Of a DNA stretch of 64,000 nt, positions 18,188 to 26,285 are shown piece by piece. Each line of letters begins with the position of its first letter. Positions within the stretch are counted from its first letter, which is position 1. The stretch is taken from the NCBI RefSeq assembly GCF_001509585.1, contig NZ_LNCI01000006.1:62001-126000 (forward strand). Reading direction: 5' to 3'. The notes beneath the pieces were generated by a model that saw only the letters and a list, made by a program, of their open reading frames with translations, had not been told where the DNA came from and did not search any database. Both the position numbers and the translations under genes were made by a program. The stretch is from Tropicimonas marinistellae. Lineage in GTDB: Bacteria > Pseudomonadota > Alphaproteobacteria > Rhodobacterales > Rhodobacteraceae.

Positions 18188-18576
18188 CGGAACGTCCCTT
18201 TTTCAAGGTTGGTTCCTCCCTGCCTCCGGACGATAAAGCGCCACCGCCCGCATGGAAGTCAGATGCGTATTTTATTGGCAGTATCTCCATTGCTGACCAA
18301 GAGATTGGCGCGGATTCCTAGAAATCGCATATGGATTAATCAACCTGAGATTGAAAGCCGCCCAAATCCGCCGCACCGATTCCTCACGCCCCGCCGAAAA
18401 ACCGCCGAACGCCGCGAGGTCGGCGCTCCGAAATCCGACGCGGTGGTGCGCCCGCGCGAAACCGCCGTCACTGGATGCTTGCCCGGGGTGGAAACTGTGC
18501 GGTTGCAGCATTCATTTGACAGCGACCGGTTCGGTGGGCACAAACCTCTTCCTAAAGGGACAACGGGAGGTTCTTC
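18188..18576. other. 389-bp divergent intergenic region (vWA / CoA-transferase)
   Basis: No gene is seen. An AT-rich patch spans about 18255-18355. It must hold the promoters of the vWA gene (leftward) and of the CoA-transferase operon (rightward). The only consensus-like element I can point to is TTGACA at 18516-18521. Confidence 0.6.
18516..18544 (+). promoter_or_regulatory. Candidate promoter for CoA-transferase operon
   Basis: A perfect -35 hexamer TTGACA (18516-18521) is followed after 17 bases by CACAAA, a poor -10 (3 of 6 matches). It lies about 35 bases upstream of the scoA start, which has a good GGGAGG ribosome-binding site. The weak -10 makes this tentative. Confidence 0.25.
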
Positions 18577-19281
18577 ATGAACAAGGTCTACGGCAGCGCC
18601 GCCGAGGCGCTGGACGGATTGCTGCACGACGGCATGTTGATCGCCGCGGGCGGTTTCGGGCTCTGCGGCATCCCCGAATTGCTGATCGCCGCAATTCGGG
18701 ACAGCGGGGTGCAAAACCTCACCGTCGCCTCGAACAATGCCGGCGTCGACGATTTCGGCCTGGGCGTGTTGCTGCAGACGCGGCAGGTGAAGAAGATGAT
18801 GTCGTCCTATGTCGGCGAGAACGACCTGTTCATGCAGCAATACCTGTCCGGCGAGCTGGAACTGGAGTTCAACCCGCAGGGCACGCTCGCCGAGCGGATG
18901 CGGGCGGCCGGCTGCGGCATCCCGGGCTTCTACACCAAGACCGGCGTCGGCACTGTGGTGGCCGAGGGCAAGGAACACAAGGAGTTCGGCGGCGAGACCT
19001 ATATCCTCGAAGAGGGCATCTTTGCCGATCTCAGCATCGTGAAGGCCTGGAAGGCCGACCCGACCGGCAATCTCGTCTTCCGCAAGACGGCGCGCAACTT
19101 CAACCCGCCGGCAGCGATGTGCGGCAAGACCTGCGTGGTGGAGGTCGAGGAAATCGTCGAGACCGGCTCGCTCGATCCTGACACGATCCACCTGCCCGGC
19201 ATCTACGTCCACCGCCTGATCCAGGGCGAGCACGAGAAGCGCATCGAACAGCGCACCATTCGCCAGAAGGAGAGCGCGTAA
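18577..19281 (+). CDS. scoA: 3-oxoacid CoA-transferase subunit A
   Basis: A 234-residue alpha subunit of the succinyl-CoA:3-ketoacid / acetoacetate CoA-transferase family (SCOT/AtoD type). The CoA-binding glycine loop [16 protein letters not shown] lies at about 25-40. [24 protein letters not shown] and GETYILEE are typical of the family. The ribosome-binding site GGGAGG precedes the ATG. The stop TAA overlaps the next start (TAATG). The likely role is activation of acetoacetate or 3-hydroxybutyrate-derived acids, linked to PHB and ketone-body use. Confidence 0.93.
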   Translation: MNKVYGSAAEALDGLLHDGMLIAAGGFGLCGIPELLIAAIRDSGVQNLTVASNNAGVDDFGLGVLLQTRQVKKMMSSYVGENDLFMQQYLSGELELEFNPQGTLAERMRAAGCGIPGFYTKTGVGTVVAEGKEHKEFGGETYILEEGIFADLSIVKAWKADPTGNLVFRKTARNFNPPAAMCGKTCVVEVEEIVETGSLDPDTIHLPGIYVHRLIQGEHEKRIEQRTIRQKESA

Positions 19282-19907
19282 TGCCCTGGGATCGCAATCA
19301 GATGGCCGCCCGCGCCGCGCAGGAGCTGGAAGACGGCTGGTACGTGAACCTTGGCATCGGCATCCCGACGCTGGTGGCAAACTACATCCCCGACGGCATC
19401 GAAGTGACGCTGCAATCGGAAAACGGCATGTTGGGCATGGGGCCCTTCCCCTACGAGGACGAGATCGACGCCGACCTGATCAATGCCGGCAAGCAGACGA
19501 TCACCGAATTGCCGCAGACGGCCTATTTCGACAGCGCGCAGAGCTTCGGCATGATCCGCGGTGGCAAGATCGCCATGGCGATCCTCGGCGCGATGGAAGT
19601 GGCCGAGAACGGCGACCTCGCGAACTGGATGATCCCCGGAAAGCTGGTCAAGGGCATGGGCGGGGCGATGGACCTCGTCGCCGGTGTCGGCCGCGTGGTG
19701 GTGGTGATGGACCATACCAACAAGCGGGGCGAGTCGAAGGTGCTGAAGGACTGCACCCTGCCGCTCACCGGCAAGAGTGTTGTCGACCGCATCATCACCA
19801 ACCTCGGCGTGCTCGACGTGGTCGAGGGCGGGTTGAAGATCGTCGAAACGGCGCCGGGCGTGACCGAAGACGACATGCGCGCTGCCACCGAAGCGACCAT
19901 CGTCTGA
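19281..19907 (+). CDS. scoB: 3-oxoacid CoA-transferase subunit B
   Basis: A 208-residue beta subunit with the catalytic glutamate in [10 protein letters not shown], which forms the glutamyl-CoA thioester intermediate. It starts [19 protein letters not shown] and has [16 protein letters not shown] and [19 protein letters not shown], all diagnostic. It is translationally coupled to scoA by a 1-base overlap. Length is normal. A GC-rich hairpin follows at 19917-19934. Confidence 0.94.
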   Translation: MPWDRNQMAARAAQELEDGWYVNLGIGIPTLVANYIPDGIEVTLQSENGMLGMGPFPYEDEIDADLINAGKQTITELPQTAYFDSAQSFGMIRGGKIAMAILGAMEVAENGDLANWMIPGKLVKGMGGAMDLVAGVGRVVVVMDHTNKRGESKVLKDCTLPLTGKSVVDRIITNLGVLDVVEGGLKIVETAPGVTEDDMRAATEATIV

Positions 19908-19916
19908 ACGGGCGGC

Positions 19917-19934
19917 GGGCGGGCACTCCCGCCC
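19917..19934 (+). terminator. Terminator-like hairpin after scoB
   Basis: GGGCGGG (19917-19923), loop CACT, then CCCGCCC (19928-19934), a perfect 7-bp GC stem 9 bases after the scoB stop. It is followed by CCTTCC rather than a run of T, so termination may be incomplete or Rho-assisted. Confidence 0.5.
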
Positions 19935-19976
19935 CCTTCCGATGCGCCACAGGCGCACCGACAGGCGTTGGGCCGG

Positions 19977-19997
19977 GCCGCGCGCGAAGCGCGCGGC
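19977..19997. repeat. GC-only inverted repeat in the scoB-flippase gap
   Basis: GCCGCGCGC (19977-19985), loop GAA, GCGCGCGGC (19989-19997): a perfect 9-bp stem. With the scoB hairpin it fills most of the 189-bp gap. This type of GC-rich block resembles dispersed intergenic sequence in related genomes (from memory). Regulatory meaning is unknown. Confidence 0.4.
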
Positions 19998-20096
19998 TTG
20001 CCTCCGGTGGGACCCGAGCGCGCGGGCACGATTCCAGCGCCGCTTTCGGGAAACAATTTCATATTGCCGCCCCATTTCGTTGCTAGGCCGGCGCCA

Positions 20097-21113
20097 ATGG
20101 CACCGATGACCGAAACCTCCCGCTTTGCCGCCCCTCCGCGGATGCGCTCCCGGCGCCTGCGGGACGGGATGTTCGTTGCCGGGCTTCTGCTGTTGTTCCT
20201 CGTCGGACTGGGCGGGCTGGCCGCCGCGACGGGCTGGGAGGAAACCCTTGCGCAGCTTCGCGGACTGGCCTTCGCCGAGATCGCGCTCCTGCTGCTTCTC
20301 TCGCTGGTCAACTACCTCTTGCGCGGCACACGCTGGCACATCTTCACCCGCACCCTCGGCATCCCGACGACGCTCGTACAGGACCTGCGCCATTTCATCG
20401 GGGGCTTCGCGATGACGGTCACGCCGGGCCGCGTGGGCGAGTTGATCCGCATGCGCTGGCTCAGCCGGGAGACCGGATGGAGCGCCGAACGCACGGCCCC
20501 GCTCGTTCTGGTGGACAGGGCGGCCGACCTTGCGACGATGGCAATTCTTCTCGGCGCGGCGCTGGCCCTGTCGACTGCGGGGATATCCGGTGCGCTCCCG
20601 ATTGCGATCCTCGCGTTGCTGGCCGCCTATATCGCCACCCATCCCCGGCTTCTGGCCTGGTGCGTCACCCAGACCTACCGCGGCCTCGGGCGCTGGCCCC
20701 GGGTCTTCGGCCGGATCCGGCAGTCGGTCCGCGCGCTGCGGCATTTCACACGCCCGGCGGTTCTCGCCCCGGCCCTGGCACTCGGCGCCGCCGGATGGCT
20801 CGCGGAGGGGCTCGCCTTTCACCTGCTGCTCGTCTGGATGGGGGCGGACATCGGGTTCTGGACCGCGCTTGGCATCTTCGTCTTCTCGACGCTCGCCGGC
20901 GGGCTCACCGGCGCGCCGGGCGGCATGGGCGGGGCAGAGGCAGCCATGATCGCCCTGCTGAAGCTCCAGGGCATTCCGCTGGAAATCTCGGTTCCCGCCA
21001 CGGCGGTGATCCGGCTGACGACGCTGTGGTTCGCGATATTGCTGGGGCTGCTGGTGCTCCCGCTCGCCGAACGCACATCCAAGAGGGCTGCAATCGATGT
21101 GGAAAACCGCTGA
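20097..21113 (+). CDS. Flippase-like integral membrane protein (UPF0104 / AglD-MprF-like)
   Basis: A 338-residue protein with about eight TM helices of the lysylphosphatidylglycerol synthase TM / UPF0104 family. The family motifs are RGTRWHIF, GGFAMTVTPGRVGELIRM and GGLTGAPGGMGGAEAAMIALL. Members are thought to flip lipid-linked sugars. I place the start at ATG 20097 (20106 is an alternative). The frame extends to 19968, but that stretch is the GC-rich intergenic repeat. The stop overlaps the DprE1-like gene by 17 nt, implying a shared job in moving or making a polyprenyl-phosphate sugar. Confidence 0.82.
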   Translation: MAPMTETSRFAAPPRMRSRRLRDGMFVAGLLLLFLVGLGGLAAATGWEETLAQLRGLAFAEIALLLLLSLVNYLLRGTRWHIFTRTLGIPTTLVQDLRHFIGGFAMTVTPGRVGELIRMRWLSRETGWSAERTAPLVLVDRAADLATMAILLGAALALSTAGISGALPIAILALLAAYIATHPRLLAWCVTQTYRGLGRWPRVFGRIRQSVRALRHFTRPAVLAPALALGAAGWLAEGLAFHLLLVWMGADIGFWTALGIFVFSTLAGGLTGAPGGMGGAEAAMIALLKLQGIPLEISVPATAVIRLTTLWFAILLGLLVLPLAERTSKRAAIDVENR

Positions 21114-22401
21114 ATACACCGGCTGGGGCCGGTTCTACCGCGCAAAGGGAGAGCTGGCGCGCCCGGAACGTGCCTCCGCACTCGACCGGATAGCGGGCGA
21201 AGCCCCCTGCCCGGCCATCGGTCAACGACGCTCCTACTCTGACGGTTGCCTGAACACCCGCGGCCGCGCCATCGCGACGGACCGGCTCGACCGGATGCTC
21301 GGCTTCGACGAGGAAACCGGGGTTCTGGACGTCGAGGCCGGCTGCCGCCTCAGCGAGATCCTGCGGTTCTTCGCGCCGCGCGGCTGGTTGCCCACGGTTC
21401 TCCCGGGCACGGGGTTCGCCACTGTCGGCGGTGCCATCGGCATGGATGTGCACGGCAAGAACCATCACCACGTGGGGAGTTTCGGCCAGCACGTCACCGG
21501 GTTGACCCTGCACCATCCGGACGGACGCCGGGAGGTCCTCCCCGGTGATCCGCTGTTTGCCGCCACGATCGGCGGGATGGGGCAGACCGGCCCGATCGGC
21601 TCCGCGCGGCTACAGATGCAACCGGTCAAGGGACCGGTGATGATGGTTACGGAACGCCGCGTGCCCGACCTCGACAGCTATCTGGAACTCTTCGACACGA
21701 CCGAGGCGACCTATACGGTCGGCTGGATCGACGCGACCGCCACCGGCGGCAATCTCGGCCGCGGGATCTTCGAGGAAGGCGAAACCGGCGCCGGGCTCGT
21801 GCCGCCCGCGAAGCGCGGCAAACGTATCCCCATGGACGCACCGAACTTCGCGCTGTCCGGTCCCGTCGTGCGCGGTTTCAATGCCGCCTACTATCGCCGG
21901 ATCCCGGATCGCGGGCGGACCGTCGTGAAACCGCTCGAAGACTTCTTCTTTCCGCTGGACAAGATCTTCGACTGGAACCGCCTCTACGGCAAACGCGGGT
22001 TCCACCAGTTCCAATGCGTCGTGCCGCTTGCCGCGCGCGATGTCCTGCGCGAGATGCTGACGAAGGTCAGCGCCTCCGGTCTCGCGTCGCCGCTCGCGGT
22101 GCTCAAGCGCATGGGGCCCGGGCGTGCGGGCATGATGTCTTTCCCCACGGAGGGCTACACGCTGGCGGTGGATTTCCCGGCGCGCGACCAGGCGGCCGAG
22201 ATGATCCGCCGGCTGATCGCGATGGCAACCGAGGCCGGCGGGCGTGTCTACCTGGCCAAGGATGCCTTTGCCACCGCCGCGCAGATGGACGCGATGTATC
22301 CCGAACGCGCAGACTGGGCGGCCTTGTGCAATGGCCTCGACCCGGACCACGCCTATGAAACCGACCTGATCCGCCGACTGGACCTGAGGGCAGAACGATG
22401 A
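21097..22401 (+). CDS. DprE1-like FAD-dependent decaprenyl-phosphoryl ribose 2'-oxidase
   Basis: A 434-residue VAO-type flavoenzyme. In actinobacteria DprE1 oxidises C2 of decaprenyl-phospho-ribose, and DprE2 then reduces it to the arabinose epimer. Here the FAD domain has IGQRRSYSDG, GTGFATVGGAIGMDVHGKNHH and GGMGQTGPI. The C-terminal domain has FFPLDKIFDWNRLYG, FHQFQCVVPL and GRVYLAKDAF, close to the DprE1 pattern. It overlaps the flippase-like gene by 17 nt and the SDR gene by 4 nt. The pairing with an SDR strongly supports the epimerase assignment; the precise lipid substrate is inferred. Confidence 0.85.
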   Translation: MWKTAEYTGWGRFYRAKGELARPERASALDRIAGEAPCPAIGQRRSYSDGCLNTRGRAIATDRLDRMLGFDEETGVLDVEAGCRLSEILRFFAPRGWLPTVLPGTGFATVGGAIGMDVHGKNHHHVGSFGQHVTGLTLHHPDGRREVLPGDPLFAATIGGMGQTGPIGSARLQMQPVKGPVMMVTERRVPDLDSYLELFDTTEATYTVGWIDATATGGNLGRGIFEEGETGAGLVPPAKRGKRIPMDAPNFALSGPVVRGFNAAYYRRIPDRGRTVVKPLEDFFFPLDKIFDWNRLYGKRGFHQFQCVVPLAARDVLREMLTKVSASGLASPLAVLKRMGPGRAGMMSFPTEGYTLAVDFPARDQAAEMIRRLIAMATEAGGRVYLAKDAFATAAQMDAMYPERADWAALCNGLDPDHAYETDLIRRLDLRAER

Positions 22402-23147
22402 CCGACGCCACCACAGAAACCTGGCTGATCCTTGGGGCGACCTCCTCCATGGCGCGGGCGCTGGCCCGAAAGCTCGCGGAACGCGGTGCGGGCCTCCTCC
22501 TGGCCGGGCGCGACATGGACGACCTGCAGGCCACCGCCGCCGATTGCAGCTTTCACAACGCGTCCTGGGCGGAGGCGATCCGCTTCGATGCCCGTGACCC
22601 GGAAAGCTTCGGGCCGATCGTGGACCGGATGCAGGCGGAGACCGGCACGTTGAACGTGGCCGTCTTCGTCGGATCGATGCCGCCGCAGGAGGAGATCGAC
22701 GCACAGCCGGAGATGATCGACGGTGTGGTCAGCGACAGCTTCACCGGCCCTGCCCGCCTCGTTCACGCCCTGGCACCGCTGCTGGAGGCGCGCGGCAGCG
22801 GCACAATCGTCGGCGTGGGGTCGGTTGCCGGGGACCGCGGCCGCGTGGGCAACTACGTCTACGGCGCGGCGAAGGCCGGGTTCCACACCTATATGTCGGG
22901 GCTGCGCAACCGGCTGACGCGGTCCGGCGCCCATGCCGTGACCGTCAAGCCCGGCTTCGTGGACACGGCAATGACCTGGGGGCTCGACGGCATGTTCCTC
23001 GTGGCCCCGCCCGACGCGGTGGCCGACGCGATCCTGACGGCGGAGCGCAAACGGAAGAACGTGATCTACACGCCCTTCTTCTGGCGCTACATCATGATGA
23101 TCATTCGCGCAGTGCCCGAACCGATCTTCAAGAAACTGTCGATTTGA
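22398..23147 (+). CDS. DprE2-like short-chain dehydrogenase/reductase
   Basis: A 249-residue SDR. The cofactor loop near the N-terminus is LILGATSSMARALA, and the catalytic YGAAK occurs in NYVYGAAKAGF. LIVRAVPEPIF-like hydrophobic residues (MMIIRAVPEPIFKKLSI) end the protein, as in DprE2 and related membrane-associated SDRs. It is expected to reduce the 2-keto intermediate made by the upstream flavoenzyme, completing epimerisation of polyprenyl-phosphoryl ribose to arabinose. The ATG overlaps the upstream stop (ATGA). The phosphoribosyltransferase (UbiA-type) that makes the substrate is not in this window. Confidence 0.85.
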   Translation: MTDATTETWLILGATSSMARALARKLAERGAGLLLAGRDMDDLQATAADCSFHNASWAEAIRFDARDPESFGPIVDRMQAETGTLNVAVFVGSMPPQEEIDAQPEMIDGVVSDSFTGPARLVHALAPLLEARGSGTIVGVGSVAGDRGRVGNYVYGAAKAGFHTYMSGLRNRLTRSGAHAVTVKPGFVDTAMTWGLDGMFLVAPPDAVADAILTAERKRKNVIYTPFFWRYIMMIIRAVPEPIFKKLSI

Positions 23148-23150
23148 CCG

Positions 23151-24065
23151 TCAATTCCCGGCACTTGCCACGGCCTGCGACCCGCGCTGGAAGACACAGC
23201 CGTCCGAAACGAGCTGCGGTTGCGACTGGCACAGGCCCTTGGCAACGTTCCAGGCGGCCACGACCTTCGGCACGTAGTCCCGCGTCTCGGCATAGGGCGG
23301 GATGCCCTGGTGCTCGCGCACCGCGTTCTCGCCCGCGTTGTAGCCGGCGAGCGCCATGATGGGATCACGGTCGAAATGCTTCAGCAGCCAGTCGAGATAG
23401 GCGATTCCGCCCTTGATGTTCTGAATCGGGTCGGTGCGGTCGGTGACGCCGAAGCGTTCCGCGGTTGCCGGCATGAGCTGCATCAGCCCCGTTGCCCCCG
23501 CCGAACTGACCGCGGCCGTTCTCCCGGCACTTTCCACGCCGATCACCGCCAGCGCCAGCGCTGGCGACACGCCCGTGCCCACGGTCGCCTTCAGGATCTC
23601 GGCACCATGCGCATCGGCAATGGCCTGCAAGTTGGCCAGTCGCGGGGCCTTGACCGACGCGCCGCCGGGGCCGTTGCGCAACGCGGCAACGGCGGTCTCC
23701 ATGCGTCCGGATGTGCTGTCCGAGAGCCGTGGCGAAATCAACTCCCAGTACCAGTCGTAGGTGGACGCCACGGCTTTCGTCTCCGCCTCGCCGGCGGGGA
23801 TTGCCTCCGTCGGGGCCGCGCGCACGACCGGGATCGGGTTTTCGGGCGCCGCAGGAACCGCCGGGTTGATCGCGAGGAGACGCGCCTGCTCTGCCGGATC
23901 GATCTGGACCAAGATGCGCTTGCCGGCTGTCGCGGACGCCCCCACCTTCACGCGCTTGAACGTGAAATCCTTCTCGCCGCCGGATTCCTGAGCAGTAACC
24001 TGCGTGATCGACGCAACCACGCCGAACACGGCGGCCCATCCGGCGCGGCGGAAAAGAGTTTTCAT
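23151..24065 (-). CDS. Lytic transglycosylase, SLT (GH23) domain
   Basis: A 304-residue secreted muramidase-like enzyme that cleaves peptidoglycan. I chose ATG 24065, giving a signal peptide (MKTLFRRAGWAAVFGVV, ending TQVTAQ); the frame is open further to 24179 without a signal. The SLT domain occupies about 155-280: catalytic glutamate in GVESAGRTAAVSSAGATGLM, then QLMPATAERFGV and ALAGYNAGENAV. C-terminal cysteines may form a disulfide. It converges on the DprE2-like gene (3-bp gap) and diverges from the Tad pilus genes, so a role in opening peptidoglycan for pilus assembly is possible but inferred. Confidence 0.92.
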   Translation of the reverse strand: MKTLFRRAGWAAVFGVVASITQVTAQESGGEKDFTFKRVKVGASATAGKRILVQIDPAEQARLLAINPAVPAAPENPIPVVRAAPTEAIPAGEAETKAVASTYDWYWELISPRLSDSTSGRMETAVAALRNGPGGASVKAPRLANLQAIADAHGAEILKATVGTGVSPALALAVIGVESAGRTAAVSSAGATGLMQLMPATAERFGVTDRTDPIQNIKGGIAYLDWLLKHFDRDPIMALAGYNAGENAVREHQGIPPYAETRDYVPKVVAAWNVAKGLCQSQPQLVSDGCVFQRGSQAVASAGN

Positions 24066-24396
24066 TTTGAAGCCTGCTCGATGCGATTTTTTCCGAATCC
24101 TCGCAGAATCGATCTGTGCAGGCCAGCATGAAGGCGGGAATCCATCAAGAAAACTTGAGAATCCGGGCGTTCTGGCCACAGGCCGGCGGCGATTCTGACC
24201 GCAACCAATACGGCGTTAATTATTTGGAAAGTCTCTGCAATGTACCAACAAGGAACGATACACGCCAAAGTCTTGCCGCATTCCAAGGGCTAATTATAGC
24301 CATGCCAAGCGGGGATCGAGCCTAACAGAGAGGCTGGCTCGAAACGATCCGAACTGGCGGGAAAACTGAGCGAAACAACCTTTCTGGAGTGTACCA
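24066..24396. other. 331-bp divergent intergenic region upstream of the pilin
   Basis: An AT-richer stretch separating the transglycosylase and the first pilin. It contains a candidate promoter (24273-24300) and an isolated TTAATTATTTGG at about 24214. The latter contains a CtrA half-site-like TTAA but no second TTAA at the right distance. No ORF with a recognisable product is seen. Confidence 0.5.
24273..24300 (+). promoter_or_regulatory. Candidate promoter for Flp pilin 1
   Basis: TTGCCG (24273-24278), 16-bp spacer, TATAGC (24295-24300): 4 of 6 matches at each hexamer. It would give a leader of about 90 nt before the pilin ATG. Plausible but unproven. Confidence 0.3.
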
Positions 24397-24591
24397 ATGA
24401 AACTGTTCAACCTGATCAAGACCTTCCGCAAAGACGAAGACGGCGCCGTGACCGTTGACTGGGTCGTGCTGACCGCCGCCATCGTTGGCCTCGGCATCGC
24501 CGTACTGGCCGCTGTCTCCTCCGGCGTCGAAAACCTGTCCGGCGACATCTCGAGCCAGCTGAGCGCCCAGAACATCGACTCGACCTTCTAA
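24397..24591 (+). CDS. Flp-family type IVb pilin (copy 1)
   Basis: A 64-residue prepilin. A short basic leader, MKLFNLIKTFRKDEDG, ends in glycine. The mature protein would begin AVTVDWVVLTAAIVGLG, a hydrophobic helix as in Flp pilins. The prepilin peptidase at 34632 is the expected processing enzyme. Residues +5/+6 after the cleavage glycine are D-W instead of the classical E-Y of Flp. A GGAG ribosome-binding site precedes the ATG. A strong terminator follows, so it is probably made in excess over the rest of the locus, as is normal for the major pilin. Confidence 0.85.
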   Translation: MKLFNLIKTFRKDEDGAVTVDWVVLTAAIVGLGIAVLAAVSSGVENLSGDISSQLSAQNIDSTF

Positions 24592-24622
24592 GGTCGCTAA
24601 GCGAATCGTTCGGATCGAAGGT

Positions 24623-24656
24623 CGCGCCCATTCGGTGGGCGCGGCTTTCGCGTTTT
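24623..24656 (+). terminator. Rho-independent terminator after pilin 1
   Basis: Perfect 8-bp stem CGCGCCCA (24623-24630) with TGGGCGCG (24636-24643), loop TTCGG, followed by a T-containing tail ending in TTTTT (24653-24657). It lies about 30 bases after the pilin stop and separates pilin 1 from pilin 2. Confidence 0.75.
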
Positions 24657-24823
24657 TCAAGCGTAACTTACGAAAAATTCCGTTTCCGTCAGACCGCCGC
24701 GTTTTCCACCCGAAAGCGCCTGTTTACCACTTTTATGCCACATTGTTCCCCGACACAGATGCCGACCGTCGTGGATTCCGGCCGGGTGTGTGGACGGCAC
24801 CGCGATGGGATAGGAGTTGTGTA

Positions 24824-25006
24824 ATGATACGATTAATCCGACGTTTCTTTCGGCAACAAGATGGATCCGTGACCCTGGACTGGATTGTGCTGACCGCAGG
24901 CGCTATCGCCTTGGCGCTAGGTGCTGCGAGCATGTTCCTGGGCGGCGGCGAGAAACACTCGAATTCGATGGCAACGACCATATCCGTCCGTCCCGCGGAG
25001 CACTGA
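24824..25006 (+). CDS. Flp-family type IVb pilin-like protein (copy 2)
   Basis: A 60-residue protein: leader MIRLIRRFFRQQDG, then SVTLDWIVLTAGAIALALGA and a short polar tail. The same D-W pair at +5/+6 as in copy 1 shows the two are related. It is preceded by TAGGAG. It lacks the longer C-terminal tail of copy 1 and could be a minor pilin or pseudopilin. It sits between the pilin 1 terminator and cpaB (195 bp downstream). The frame is open to 24635, but the ribosome-binding site and leader support ATG 24824. Confidence 0.78.
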   Translation: MIRLIRRFFRQQDGSVTLDWIVLTAGAIALALGAASMFLGGGEKHSNSMATTISVRPAEH

Positions 25007-25201
25007 CGCCAACCGCGTCCACTGCACCAACGCTGCCACCGATCTCTCTGGCGCCGCCGCGATCGCGCGATTGGCATCAGGTTTCACGTCCGCTCCATCC
25101 GTCGGCCACGCTTCTGCCGCATTGCTGTTCGAACGTCGAAACAGACACGCCGCAGGCGCGCTTTGTCGACTTGCGGGAAAGAATAAGAGAAAGGACACGA
25201 C

Positions 25202-26086
25202 ATGCGATTGGTGTTTGCGCTGGTCCTGATAGTGGGTATCGGGCTGGCGGGTTTCGCCGTCTACATGGCGCAGGACTACATGTCTCGCATGAGCGCCGAA
25301 CGCGACGCACTTCTGGCGGCGCAACAGGCGGCCCCGCCAATGGTGGATGTTGTCGTCATCACGGCGGACAAGGCCTACGGTCAGAAACTGACCCGCGATG
25401 ACGTGAAATGGATGCGATGGCAGAAGGACAGCTTGCCGGAAGGCGCCTTCGTTCGCGATCCGGAGGAGATTACGGGCGTCGCGGTTCGAAAAGGGTCAGA
25501 CCTGTTTCCCGATGCGCAAGCGGAGCGCTACGTCATCACGTCAATGCAGAAGTTCGAACCGCTGCTGGCGGCGAAGGTCACCGATCCCGGAGAGGATGCG
25601 GGCATTACATCCCGTCTCGGGCGCGGCATGCGTGCGTTTGCCATCCGTGTCGATGTGACGTCCGGTGTGTCCGGCTTCCTGCGCCCGGGCGATCGGGTCG
25701 ACGTCTACTGGACAGGCAGCGCCGCGACCAGTTCGGAGAACCTCGGCGAGATCACCAAGCTGATCGAGACCAATGTCAAACTGATCGCCATCGACCAGAT
25801 TGCCGACAAGGCGCGTTCCGCGCCGGTGATCGCGCGGACCGTGACCGTCGAGGCCACGCCGCATCAGGTCGCGTCGCTGGCGCAGGCGCAGTCGACCGGA
25901 CGGCTCACGCTGTCGCTGGTCGGCGCGGAGGACGACACCATCGCGGAAGTGAGCCAGGTGGACCAAAAGGCGCTGCTCGGCCTTGTCGAAAAGGCACCTG
26001 AAGTCGTTCAGCAGAAGCAGGTCTGCACGACGAAGATCCGCCGTGGCGCCGATGTCATCGAACAGGAGATCCCCTGCGTTAACTGA
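25202..26086 (+). CDS. cpaB: Flp pilus assembly protein CpaB (RcpC)
   Basis: A 294-residue protein with an N-terminal TM (about 1-21, MRLVFALVLIVGIGLAGFAV), then an SAF domain (about 48-105). The CpaB/RcpC periplasmic domain follows, with GMRAFAIRVDVTSGVSGFLRPGDRVDVYWT. It helps the outer-membrane secretin assemble and may bind peptidoglycan or pilin. The ending CTTKIRRGADVIEQEIPC has two cysteines that could pair. Ribosome-binding site AGGA. It lies 199 bp before cpaC with a strong hairpin between. Confidence 0.92.
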   Translation: MRLVFALVLIVGIGLAGFAVYMAQDYMSRMSAERDALLAAQQAAPPMVDVVVITADKAYGQKLTRDDVKWMRWQKDSLPEGAFVRDPEEITGVAVRKGSDLFPDAQAERYVITSMQKFEPLLAAKVTDPGEDAGITSRLGRGMRAFAIRVDVTSGVSGFLRPGDRVDVYWTGSAATSSENLGEITKLIETNVKLIAIDQIADKARSAPVIARTVTVEATPHQVASLAQAQSTGRLTLSLVGAEDDTIAEVSQVDQKALLGLVEKAPEVVQQKQVCTTKIRRGADVIEQEIPCVN

Positions 26087-26130
26087 CAGACGCCGGGAAG
26101 GCCCTTGTTTACAGTGCGCTAGCACGATTC

Positions 26131-26163
26131 GAACCCGCGACAGTCCCCGACTGTTGCGGGTTC
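26131..26163 (+). promoter_or_regulatory. Strong intercistronic hairpin between cpaB and cpaC
   Basis: GAACCCGCGACAGTC (26131-26145) pairs with GACTGTTGCGGGTTC (26149-26163) around a CCC loop: a 15-bp stem with a single G-U pair. It is not followed by T residues. The cpaC start is 122 bases further on. Likely roles are mRNA stabilisation of the cpaB end, partial attenuation, or a structured leader for cpaC. Confidence 0.6.
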
Positions 26164-26285
26164 ACTACATCAGGTTCCGGGCGCAATATCCTGATTCTTG
26201 CAATAAATCACAAATGACGGCAGGGTGGGACATGATGCGGGCAATAAGACCCGCCCCAATTACGTGATCGAGAGGCAGGGTCACA

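Noticed and set aside
24214-24225. CtrA-like TTAATTATTTGG upstream of the pilin
   Set aside because: Only one TTAA half-site is present; a second TTAA seven bases away is missing.
26128-26163. tRNA T-arm-like ATTCGAACCCGCGAC
   Set aside because: It is one arm of the cpaB-cpaC hairpin; no acceptor, D or anticodon arms can be folded around it.
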